A stretch of 64,000 nucleotides of DNA, taken from Allobosea sp. 47.2.35 (GTDB lineage: Bacteria > Pseudomonadota > Alphaproteobacteria > Rhizobiales > Beijerinckiaceae). The stretch spans positions 1-64,000 of the forward strand of contig NZ_JANLGI010000012.1 of assembly GCF_024655635.1 (NCBI RefSeq). Reading direction: 5' to 3'. Numbering within the stretch: position 1 is the first letter of the stretch; each line of letters starts with the position of its first letter. A program made the translations under genes and the position numbers. Under the pieces are notes generated by a model. The model was not told the origin of the DNA, did not search any database, and saw nothing but the letters and a program-made list of their open reading frames with translations. Below are positions 16,745 through 27,240 of the stretch, in pieces.

Positions 16745-18332
16745 TCTTGCCTGTCGTTGTCAGCGGCAGCTCGTCACGGAAGGCGATCTCGCGCGGATAT
16801 TCATGGGCCGACAGCCGCGCCCGCACGAAGCTCTGAAGCTCCGAGACCAGGGCCTTGGAACCGCCATGGCCGGGTTTCAGCACGACGAAGGCCTTGACGA
16901 TCTCGGTGCGCAGCGGGTCGGGCTTGCCCACCGCCGCCGCCAGCGCCACCGCCGGATGCCGCAGCAGGCAATCCTCGATCTCGCCCGGCCCGATACGATA
17001 GCCGGACGAGGTGATGACGTCGTCATCGCGGCCAATGAAGCGGACATAGCCGTCCTCGTCCTCGACGCCTTCGTCGCCGGTTGTCATCCAGTCGCCGACG
17101 AATTTCGCCGCCGTCGCCTCCGGATTGCGCCAGTATTCCAGGAACATCACCGGGTCGGGCCGGCGCACCGCGATCTGGCCCTCCTCACCGGCGGCGCAGA
17201 CCGAGCCGTCCGGCCGGATGATCGCGACCTCATGGCCGGGCACCGCTTTGCCGATGGTGCCGGGGCGGCTGACGCCGATCGCCGCACTGGAAGCGAGCAC
17301 GAGATTGCACTCGGTCTGGCCATAGGCCTCATTGATGGTCAGCCCGAGCGCCTCGCGCCCCCATTCCAGGGTCTCGGCGCCCAGCGCCTCACCCGCCGCG
17401 GCGACGGTGCGCAGGTTCAGGTTCCAGCGCCCCTGCGGGCTGCCCGCGCCGCGCATCATCCTGAGCGCGGTCGGCGGCACGAAGGCGTTGCGGATGCCGA
17501 GATCCTGGATCAGCCGATAGGCCTCCTCCGGCTCGAACCGCGTCACCGGCCGCGCCACCACCGCGACGCCGAAATGCAGCGCCGGCAGCAGCATGTTGAG
17601 CAGGCCACCGGCCCAGGCCCAGTCGGCCGGCGTCCAGGCGAGATCGCCCGGCCGCGGCATGAATTCATGCGGCATCTGCACGCCCGGCAGATGACCGGGC
17701 AACACGCGATGACCGTGCAGCGCGCCCTTCGGATTGCCTGTCGTCCCCGAGGTGTAGATCATCAACGCGGGATCGTCCGGCGTCGTCTCGACCGGGGCGA
17801 AATCCGGGCTGCCCTCGGCCAGCAGGGCATCCCAGCCTTCGACCGCGCCATCGGCGCCGTCGGTCGAGATGCGCAGGGCGAGCTCCGGCAACGGCTGCGT
17901 GATCTGGCCGAGCTTCGTCAGCCCGCCGGCATTGGTCACCACGACCTTGGCGCCGGAATCGGTCAGGCGGTAGGCCAGCGCATCGACCCCGAACAAGGCC
18001 GCCAGCGGCACGGCGATAGCACCGAGCTTGTAGGCCGCGAGATGCGCCGTCAGCACCGCCCGCCCCTGCGGCAGCAGGATGGCGATGCGGTCGCCCCGAC
18101 CGATGCCGCGCGCACGCAACGCATTGGCCAGGCGGTTCGAATGCTCGCGCAGCCAGCCGAAGCTGACCGGACTCACCTGCCAATCCGTGGAGACCTCGAT
18201 AATGGCAGGACGGCCCGGCTCGGCGGCAGCCCAGCGGTCGCAGACATCGACGGCGATGTTGTAGCGATCCGGAATGCGCCAGCGGAAGCCCTCGCGCAGC
18301 GCGGCGTAATCGGTCAGGTCTGGCAGGATCAA
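16713..18332 (-). CDS. AMP-forming acyl-CoA synthetase
   Basis: A 539-residue ANL-family ligase that activates a carboxylic acid to its CoA thioester through an acyl-adenylate. The phosphate loop is YTSGTTGNPKG (about 193-203), the adenine motif is NEAYGQTE, the hinge contains TGDEG...GRDDDVI, and the C-terminal catalytic lysine is in TTTGKIIRRLLR. The opening LPDLTDYAALREGFRWRIPDRYN is typical of the medium-chain/aromatic acyl-CoA synthetase group. The start codon is TTG at 18332; no better start is present. It follows an orphan ABC substrate-binding protein on the same strand, suggesting uptake and activation of one acid, which is inference. Confidence 0.9.
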   Translation of the reverse strand: MILPDLTDYAALREGFRWRIPDRYNIAVDVCDRWAAAEPGRPAIIEVSTDWQVSPVSFGWLREHSNRLANALRARGIGRGDRIAILLPQGRAVLTAHLAAYKLGAIAVPLAALFGVDALAYRLTDSGAKVVVTNAGGLTKLGQITQPLPELALRISTDGADGAVEGWDALLAEGSPDFAPVETTPDDPALMIYTSGTTGNPKGALHGHRVLPGHLPGVQMPHEFMPRPGDLAWTPADWAWAGGLLNMLLPALHFGVAVVARPVTRFEPEEAYRLIQDLGIRNAFVPPTALRMMRGAGSPQGRWNLNLRTVAAAGEALGAETLEWGREALGLTINEAYGQTECNLVLASSAAIGVSRPGTIGKAVPGHEVAIIRPDGSVCAAGEEGQIAVRRPDPVMFLEYWRNPEATAAKFVGDWMTTGDEGVEDEDGYVRFIGRDDDVITSSGYRIGPGEIEDCLLRHPAVALAAAVGKPDPLRTEIVKAFVVLKPGHGGSKALVSELQSFVRARLSAHEYPREIAFRDELPLTTTGKIIRRLLRAEA

Positions 18333-18425
18333 AATAGATGTCCGATGGGAGGCGCGGCACGATAGGCAGGCCGTTCCCCCCTGTCACCCACGTCTTGCGT
18401 ATCATCTCCCAGCGTAACGATGCGC

Positions 18426-19487
18426 TCAGAACATGCGTTCGCTGGCAGGCGGAAGGTAAGCGTCGGTGAAGGCGTCGCCCGCCCGCGCCTTGTCGCGGAA
18501 CGCACCCGCCAGAGCGAGCTGGCCCAGCGCCTGCGTCCAGCGCTCGCGGTCGATACCACCCAGCCCGTGAGCCCGGACATAGGGAGTCAGCACGTTGCGC
18601 TCGATCACGGCGGCGAGCTTGTCGCGCTCGACATCGGCCTGGGCGCTCTCGTTGCGGCGCAGGACGAACTGCGCACCGGCGCCCGGATTGACGGCGACGT
18701 CGCGGATGCCCCGCATCACGGCGCGCACCAGCCCGCGCACCGCATCCGGCTTGCTCGCGAGGAGCTTGCCGGAGACGATCACCGCGCTGCCATAGAGCAC
18801 GAGACCATGCTCGGCCATTTCCATCAGCACGATATCGTCGCCCGGCACGCCGCGCGCCTTCAGGGAAACGGCGGTGGAGGGACCGAAGGCGAAGAGCGCA
18901 TCGATCTCGCCGGAGGCCAGCATCGGCTCGCGCACCGGCAGGCCGATGGTCTCGATCCTGATCTTGCTGTCGTCGATCTTGTTGAGGTTCTTGAACAGCG
19001 GCCACTGCGCGAAGCTGGCATCGATGCTCGCGGTGCCGAGCTTGCGGCCTTCGAGGCTCGTCGGTGCGGTGGTGATGCCCCGGCTCTTGCGGCCGATCAG
19101 GGCGTAGCCCGGCCGGTCATGAACGATCATCACCGCCTTGAGATCGGAACTCGGGTTCTCGTCGCGGAAGCGGATCAGCGCGTTGATGTCGCCGAAACCG
19201 GCATCCTGCGCACCCGATGCCAGCCGCTGCAGCATGGCGCGCGCGCCATTGCCCGGCTCGATCACGACATCGAGGCCCTCGGTGCCGAAATAGCCTTTGT
19301 CCTGCGCCGCGAGGAACGGCGCCGTCAGCGCATCGAAGCGCCGGTCCAGCGCGAAGCGGACAGGCGTGGTGCCCTGCGCGCGTGCCGTGCCGACGCCCCC
19401 GACACAGGCCGCCACGGCTCCCACCGCCAGCTGCCCGAACCCGCGTCGGCACAGCATCGAGGAACGGAAGAGCGAAGCGATCGGCAT
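18426..19487 (-). CDS. NMT1/SsuA-type ABC substrate-binding protein
   Basis: A 353-residue periplasmic binding protein of the nitrate/sulfonate/taurine (NMT1-like) group. A twin-arginine-like or Sec signal (CRRGF... to ARAQ, about 1-35) precedes the domain starting VRFALDRRFDALTAPFLAAQDKGYF, a usual opening of this group. No permease or ATPase lies beside it. The ATG at 19487 has a GGAGG site eight bases upstream; a longer frame from 19526 lacks one. The acyl-CoA synthetase starts 93 bp downstream on the same strand. Ligand unknown; organic sulfonates, thiamine precursors or carboxylates are all possible. Confidence 0.85.
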   Translation of the reverse strand: MPIASLFRSSMLCRRGFGQLAVGAVAACVGGVGTARAQGTTPVRFALDRRFDALTAPFLAAQDKGYFGTEGLDVVIEPGNGARAMLQRLASGAQDAGFGDINALIRFRDENPSSDLKAVMIVHDRPGYALIGRKSRGITTAPTSLEGRKLGTASIDASFAQWPLFKNLNKIDDSKIRIETIGLPVREPMLASGEIDALFAFGPSTAVSLKARGVPGDDIVLMEMAEHGLVLYGSAVIVSGKLLASKPDAVRGLVRAVMRGIRDVAVNPGAGAQFVLRRNESAQADVERDKLAAVIERNVLTPYVRAHGLGGIDRERWTQALGQLALAGAFRDKARAGDAFTDAYLPPASERMF

Positions 19488-19689
19488 GTCTGGCCTCCGG
19501 GCGCCATGCTGTCTGGGGCACGGCATGTCCGTGCTCCAGCCTTCCTGACATCATAAAATGTTGAAATGCCGTCAACATGACGGAAGTTCCGTCACGATTT
19601 CAGATTGCGGCCGGTCCTTGCTCCATCCTGCAAGAAAAATACCCGCACCATTCTGGCAGCCGGTCGACCCTGTTCCCTCCTGCAAACGA

Positions 19690-19713
19690 ACGAGGGGCCG
19701 AAAGGCCCCTCGT
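19690..19713 (-). terminator. Intrinsic terminator after OYE gene
   Basis: A ten-base-pair perfect stem ACGAGGGGCC/GGCCCCTCGT with a GAAA loop (TTTC on the minus strand). On the minus strand it is followed by TCGTTTG, a modest T-rich tail. It lies 29 bp past the stop of the flavin oxidoreductase gene. Confidence 0.75.
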
Positions 19714-19742
19714 CGCATCACCTCAATTTCGGGGGAAACGCC

Positions 19743-20843
19743 TCAGGCGGCGCGGTAACGCGCCAGCCAATGCGCATAGGGCGCCGGCAGGGTCGCCCAG
19801 GCCGGGTTCTCCACGCCAAGCGCCTGTGCCGCCGCATAGGGCCAGTGCGGATCGGCCAGCAGCGGCCGGCCCAGCGTCACCAGATCGACCTTGCCTTCGC
19901 GTACCAGTGCGTCGGCCTGCTCGGGCTTGCTGATATACCAACTCGTCGAGGCCGGCAGGCCAGTCTCGCGTCGCACCCGCTCGGCAACCGGGCCCAGGAA
20001 TGCCGGGCCCCACGGGATCTTCGCCTCTGTGGTCGAGAAGCCGACGCTGACATCGATGAAATCGAGCCCCTCGGCCTTGAAGCGCTTCACCAATTCGATC
20101 GCTTCGGCCAGCGTCTCCTCGTCGCGGCCATCATATTCGATCACGCCGAGCCGGGCCGAGAGCGGCCGGTTCTCCGGCCAGACCTTGCGGACGGCCGCCA
20201 GCGTTTCGATCAGGAAGCGGCTGCGGTTCTCGAAGCTGCCACCATAGGAATCGTCGCGCTTGTTGGCGTGCGGCGAGAGGAAGTTCTGCGCGAGATAGCC
20301 ATGGGCGAAATGCAGCTTGAGCCATTCGATCCCGATATCGCGGGCGCGCTCGGCCGCGGCGACGAAATCGTTGCGCACGCGCTCGATATCGGCCGTGGTC
20401 ATCGCGCGCGGCACGCGCGGCAGCCCGCCGCCATGCGCCACCGCCGACGGCGCGAGCGTCTCCCAGCCGCGCGCGTCATTGGCCGGGATATGGTCGTCGC
20501 CCTCCCAAGGCAGGTTGGCGCTGGCCTTGCGCCCGGCATGGCCGATCTGGATGCCTGTGACCGCACCGGCCTTGCGCATCTCGGCGACGATCGGCGCGAG
20601 CGCCTCTGCCTGCCCGTCATTCCAGAGCCCTAGGCAACCGGGCGTGATCCGCCCTTCCGGAGAGACGCCGGTCGCCTCGATCACCACCAGCCCGGTGCCG
20701 CCGCGCGCCAGCCCGGCGAGATGCGCCCGGTGCCATTCATTGGCGACGCCGTCCTGCGCCATGTACTGGCACATCGGCGAGGCGACGATGCGATTGCGAA
20801 GGGTGACGTCCTTCAGGCTGAAGGGATCGAACAGACCAGGCAT
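19743..20843 (-). CDS. NADH:flavin oxidoreductase, YqjM-type old yellow enzyme
   Basis: A 366-residue FMN-dependent ene-reductase that reduces activated C=C bonds of enals, enones, maleimides or nitro compounds. It belongs to the thermophilic-like YqjM class: the redox-tuning C25 and Y27 are in SPMCQY, the ligand-binding His pair is in HFAHGYL, and the flavin/phosphate loops HANKRDDSYGGSFENR and TLGRPLLADP are present. The length is normal. It is divergent from an ArsR-type regulator gene, with a palindromic operator between them, so it is probably induced by reactive electrophiles. Confidence 0.92.
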   Translation of the reverse strand: MPGLFDPFSLKDVTLRNRIVASPMCQYMAQDGVANEWHRAHLAGLARGGTGLVVIEATGVSPEGRITPGCLGLWNDGQAEALAPIVAEMRKAGAVTGIQIGHAGRKASANLPWEGDDHIPANDARGWETLAPSAVAHGGGLPRVPRAMTTADIERVRNDFVAAAERARDIGIEWLKLHFAHGYLAQNFLSPHANKRDDSYGGSFENRSRFLIETLAAVRKVWPENRPLSARLGVIEYDGRDEETLAEAIELVKRFKAEGLDFIDVSVGFSTTEAKIPWGPAFLGPVAERVRRETGLPASTSWYISKPEQADALVREGKVDLVTLGRPLLADPHWPYAAAQALGVENPAWATLPAPYAHWLARYRAA

Positions 20844-20879
20844 GGTGCGGCTCCGCGCAGTGGATTTCTATGTTTCGAT

Positions 20880-20899
20880 AGTTCGATATTTTTCGAACT
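20880..20899. promoter_or_regulatory. Palindromic operator between OYE and ArsR genes
   Basis: Seven-base perfect arms AGTTCGA and TCGAACT are separated by TATTTT. Related half sites occur beside it (TTTCGATA at 20873-20880 and AGTTC at 20906-20910). The AT-rich gap is only 92 bp long and serves two divergent genes, so this is the natural site for the ArsR-family protein to repress both. Binding is inferred. Confidence 0.65.
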
Positions 20900-20935
20900 T
20901 TGGCAAGTTCAAAACCCTGTGATAGACTGAAGCTC

Positions 20936-21241
20936 ATGCGTCATGCCCGCCTGCCCGCCTCCGAAGAAATCGCGCTCGAAGACGTCTTCCACGCGCTGAG
21001 CGACCCGTTCCGGCTTGAAGTCGTGCGCCGGCTCGCGGTCGAAGGTGAGCAGAGCTGCCAGGCGCTGGAGGGCGACCGGCCAAAGTCGAGCGTCTCCCAC
21101 CATTTCCGCGTGCTGCGCGAGGCCGGCCTGATCCGTACCCGCAATGAGGGCGTGACGCGGATGAACGCGCTTCGCCGCGACGATATCGAGCAGCGCTTCC
21201 CCGGACTGCTCGCCTGCGTCGTGCCCAAATTGAACGATTGA
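20936..21241 (+). CDS. ArsR family winged-helix regulator
   Basis: A 101-residue ArsR/SmtB-fold DNA-binding protein; the recognition helix is in KSSVSHHFRVLREAGLI (about 52-68). There is no classic metal-binding ELCVCDL box; the only cysteines are C40 (QSCQAL) and C95 near the C-terminus, so thiol or electrophile sensing is more likely than arsenic sensing. Pairing with a divergent old yellow enzyme supports a role as its repressor. The ATG at 20936 is chosen over 20900 because the latter lies in the operator region. Confidence 0.87.
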   Translation: MRHARLPASEEIALEDVFHALSDPFRLEVVRRLAVEGEQSCQALEGDRPKSSVSHHFRVLREAGLIRTRNEGVTRMNALRRDDIEQRFPGLLACVVPKLND

Positions 21242-21287
21242 GCTTCCGCCGGTTCCGCTTCACGCAACGCCGCCCTATGCTCGTGCC

Positions 21288-21782
21288 ATGAGCCTCCCCT
21301 ACCGTCCCAATGTCGGCATCGCCCTGTTCAATGCGCAGGGCCACGTCTTCGCCGGCCGCTCGCACAGCGCCGGCCCCGAGATCGTCCTGCCCGGCTTCGA
21401 ATGGCAGATGCCGCAAGGCGGCATCGACCCGGACGAGGACATCGTCGCTGCCGCGCGCCGCGAGCTGGAGGAGGAAACCGGCGTCACGCAGGCCGAGCTG
21501 CTCGCCGTGACCGATGAATGGTGGAGCTACGATTTCCCGCCCTATGACGGGCCCTGGCACAAGCTCGCCGCCTTCCGCGGCCAGCGCCAGCGCTGGGTGG
21601 CCTTCCGCTTCACCGGCGACGAAAGCGCGATGGATATCGGCAAGCCCAATGGCGACGAGCTGCCGGAGTTCAGCGAATGGCGCTGGCACCCACTGGCCGC
21701 GATGCCGGGCCTGGTCGTGCCGTTCAAACGGCCGGTCTACGAGAAGGTGGCACAGGCCTTCGCGGGTTTCGCGGCGGCCTGA
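21288..21782 (+). CDS. rppH: RNA pyrophosphohydrolase (Nudix)
   Basis: A 164-residue RppH/IalA-type Nudix hydrolase. It removes pyrophosphate from the 5' end of transcripts and so starts 5'-dependent mRNA decay; in some alphaproteobacteria it is known as invasion protein IalA. The Nudix box begins GGIDPDED and ends RRELEEETGV (about 44-66), and the opening YRPNVGIALFN and the WHPL segment are typical of the family. A bidirectional terminator follows and separates it from the convergent atp operon. Confidence 0.93.
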   Translation: MSLPYRPNVGIALFNAQGHVFAGRSHSAGPEIVLPGFEWQMPQGGIDPDEDIVAAARRELEEETGVTQAELLAVTDEWWSYDFPPYDGPWHKLAAFRGQRQRWVAFRFTGDESAMDIGKPNGDELPEFSEWRWHPLAAMPGLVVPFKRPVYEKVAQAFAGFAAA

Positions 21783-21802
21783 CCATCCCGTTTCAGAAAC
21801 GA

Positions 21803-21830
21803 AAAAGGGCCGCTCGCGCGACCCTTTCGC
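21803..21830. terminator. Bidirectional intrinsic terminator between rppH and atpC
   Basis: AAAAAGGG (21803-21810) and CCCTTTCG (21823-21830) bracket a GC-rich inner stem (CCGCTCGCGCGA). The minus-strand hairpin ends in CCCTTTTTC, a good U-tract for the atp operon; the plus-strand version ends CCCTTTCG and would serve rppH. It lies between the two convergent stops. Confidence 0.8.
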
Positions 21831-21852
21831 ATTCCGAAGCTGAAGAGCGGAA

Positions 21853-22266
21853 TCACGCCGCCTTGCGCTGCTCGAAGACGTGCTTGAACTCGCGCAGCTG
21901 CACCAGCGTGTCGTGCAGGCGCTTCTTCTCGTCGTCATTATGCGAGCCGGCGAGACGGGTCTCGGCAGTCAGGATCTCGGCGTCGAGCACGGCGGTATCG
22001 ACATCCTCGATAAAGCGGCCCTGCTCGGCCAGGATCGTCGTCGAAGCCTGGTTGACCTCGACGAGGCCGCCATTGATGAAGAATTCCTTGCCGTTGCTCT
22101 CGGTCGTCTGGACGAAGACGACACCGGCCTTGAGCGTCGCGACGAGCGGCGCGTGACCCGCGAGCACGGTCATCTCACCCTCGACGGAGGGGACGATGAC
22201 GCTGACGACGTCGCCCGAGAACAGGATGCGCTCCGGCGAGACGAGTTCGAACTTGAAGGTGGCCAT
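21853..22266 (-). CDS. atpC: F1 ATP synthase epsilon subunit
   Basis: A 137-residue epsilon subunit, part of the central rotor stalk and inhibitor of ATP hydrolysis. The N-terminal beta-sandwich starts FKFELVSPERILFSG and contains VPSVEGEMTVLAGHAPL; the C-terminal helical hairpin (about 90-137) is complete. The start ATG at 22266 removes 24 unrelated residues of the longer frame. It is the last gene of atpHAGDC and is separated from atpD by 131 bp containing two hairpins, so its level may be set separately from the beta subunit. Confidence 0.96.
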   Translation of the reverse strand: MATFKFELVSPERILFSGDVVSVIVPSVEGEMTVLAGHAPLVATLKAGVVFVQTTESNGKEFFINGGLVEVNQASTTILAEQGRFIEDVDTAVLDAEILTAETRLAGSHNDDEKKRLHDTLVQLREFKHVFEQRKAA

Positions 22267-22339
22267 CGCCTGTTTTTTTCCTCCGACGTCACCCCGATCG
22301 CCGGACGACGTCGGGGGCCAAGCCAGATGTGTCAACAAT

Positions 22340-22376
22340 CCATGCCGGGCATGGTTCCGGGCGGCCTAAGCCGCCC
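22340..22376 (-). promoter_or_regulatory. Tandem hairpins between atpD and atpC
   Basis: On the minus strand GGGCGGC/GCCGCCC with a four-base loop (22359-22376) is followed by CCATGCC-G-GGCATGG (22340-22354; the innermost pairs cannot all close over one base). No U-tract follows, so these are more likely RNA processing or stability structures than full terminators inside the operon. Confidence 0.55.
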
Positions 22377-22397
22377 GAAAGGAAGAATGCGCGAAGC

Positions 22398-23897
<1,500 letters not shown>

Positions 23898-23956
23898 CTA
23901 GCGCATTCGGATGTGACGGCAGCCGGCGGCTTGCGCCACCGGCGAAGATTAGGCGG

Positions 23957-24826
23957 TTAGAGCGCTTCCGCGCCGGAGATGATCTCGATCAGTTCCTTCG
24001 TGATCATCGCCTGGCGCGAGCGGTTGTAGATCTGCGTCTGCTTCTTGATCATCTCGCCGGCATTGCGCGTGGCGGAGTCCATCGCCGACATGCGCGCGCC
24101 CTGTTCGGAAGCGGCGTTCTCAAGCAGTCCGCGCAGGATCTGGACGGTCAGGTTGCGCGGCAGCAGCGCTTCCAGGATCTCGCCCTCGTCCGGCTCGTAA
24201 TCGTAGACGGCGTCGGTCTGCTTCGTCCCTTCCGGGATTTCGGCCGGGATGATGCGCTGCGCGGTCGGGATCTGGGCGATCACCGAGCGGAAGCGCGAGA
24301 AGAACAGCGTCGCGACGTCGAACTCGCCATTGCCGAAGCGGGCCAGCACGTTCTGGGCGATCGCCTCCGCATTGGCGAAGCCGACCTGCTTGAATTCGCG
24401 CAGATCGATGAATTCGATGATCTCCGCGGCGAACTGGCGACGCAGGATATCGTAGCCCTTCTTGCCGACGCAGATGATCTTGACCGTCTTGCCCTCGGCC
24501 TTCAGCGCATTCGCCTTGTCGCGGGCGAGGCGCGCGATCGAGGAGTTGAAGGCGCCGCACAGGCCGCGCTCGGCGGTCAGCACCAGCAGCAGATGCACCT
24601 TGTCGGAGCCCGTGCCTGCGATCAGGCGCGGCGCGCTCGAGCCGGACACGCCGGAAGCGAGGTTCGACAGCACCGTCTCCATGCGCTCGGCATAGGGGCG
24701 CGCGGCCTCGGCAGCCGTCTGCGCCCGGCGCAGCTTCGCAGCCGCGACCATCTGCATGGCCTTGGTGATCTTCTGCGTCGACTTCACCGAAGCGATGCGA
24801 TTGCGTAGGTCCTTAAGGGACGGCAT
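23957..24826 (-). CDS. atpG: F1 ATP synthase gamma subunit
   Basis: A 289-residue gamma subunit forming the central shaft that couples proton-driven rotation to catalysis in beta. The N-terminal helix begins [27 protein letters not shown] and the C-terminal helix has [15 protein letters not shown] and ends [15 protein letters not shown]; together they form the coiled coil. The length is usual. It follows atpA by 103 bp on the same strand. Confidence 0.97.
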   Translation of the reverse strand: MPSLKDLRNRIASVKSTQKITKAMQMVAAAKLRRAQTAAEAARPYAERMETVLSNLASGVSGSSAPRLIAGTGSDKVHLLLVLTAERGLCGAFNSSIARLARDKANALKAEGKTVKIICVGKKGYDILRRQFAAEIIEFIDLREFKQVGFANAEAIAQNVLARFGNGEFDVATLFFSRFRSVIAQIPTAQRIIPAEIPEGTKQTDAVYDYEPDEGEILEALLPRNLTVQILRGLLENAASEQGARMSAMDSATRNAGEMIKKQTQIYNRSRQAMITKELIEIISGAEAL

Positions 24827-24929
24827 CCGATCTTGATCCCCTACCCGTCAGCCGCCTGTCTGCGGCGACGAAGCAATTCAGAGAAGCGACGCGGCGGGGG
24901 CAGATGCCTCACCGCGCCGGCAATGATGA

Positions 24930-26461
<1,532 letters not shown>

Positions 26462-26462
<1 letters not shown>

Positions 26463-27031
26463 CAGCCGACCTCTTTCATGGCAAGACGAATTGAGTTGAG
26501 TTTGGTTTTCAGCGAGGCGTCGACCATGCGGGAGCCCATCTTGACGATGAGCCCGCCGATCAGGGCCGGATCGATCTTGATCGAGACATCGACATCCTTG
26601 CCGGCGACGCCCTTCAGCGCCGCGCGGATCTCGTCGACGCGCTTGGCCGTGGGCTCCTCGGCGACCGTCACCTCGGCGGAGACGATGCCCTTGGCCTCGG
26701 CGACCAGACGCTTGTAGCCGGCGATCATGCCCGGCAGCGCGAAGAGGCGGCGCTTGCTGGCGACGAAGCCGATGAAATTGGCGGCGAGGCCAGCAATGCC
26801 GGCTTTCTCGAGCACGGCCTTGATCGCCGCGACCTGCTCCTCGGCGGTGAAGGCCGGGCTCTCGATCAGGCGACGGAGATCCTCGCTCTCGGCGAGCAGG
26901 CCGTTGAAGCTATCCAGAGCGGCCGCGACGGTGTCGATCGCACCCGCCTCCTCAGCCAGCTCGAACAGAGCGGTGGCATAGCGCTGAGCTACGCCCGACA
27001 CCAATGTCCCCTGCGATCCGCCTTCAGCCAC
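26462..27031 (-). CDS. atpH: F1 ATP synthase delta subunit
   Basis: A 189-residue delta subunit linking the top of F1 to the b-subunit stator. The N-terminal helical bundle starts [18 protein letters not shown], and the C-terminal part ends [25 protein letters not shown], both typical. I chose the GTG at 27031, preceded by GGGAAG, because it gives the usual length; the frame extends to 27172 with unconserved residues. First gene of the F1 operon; the 209-bp gap before it should hold the operon promoter (a minus-strand TATGAT lies at 27113-27118 without a good -35). F0 genes are elsewhere, as is normal for the class. Confidence 0.95.
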
Positions 27032-27240
27032 GCTTCCCGTCTCTCGTTTCAAGGAACCACACCGGCGACCTTCTGAGGCGAAGGTGGAGTGCATGGTTCC
27101 GGCGCTGCGAGTATCATAGGCGCGAAGCCGGCAAGACGACTTCGCGACCGAAATGTGGCGGTGCACTAGCATGTGGTTCCGGGCCGCGCAATCGCTGATT
27201 GCCCTTCATAAGCGGCGATTTTGCCGCGCCTTTCAGCCGT

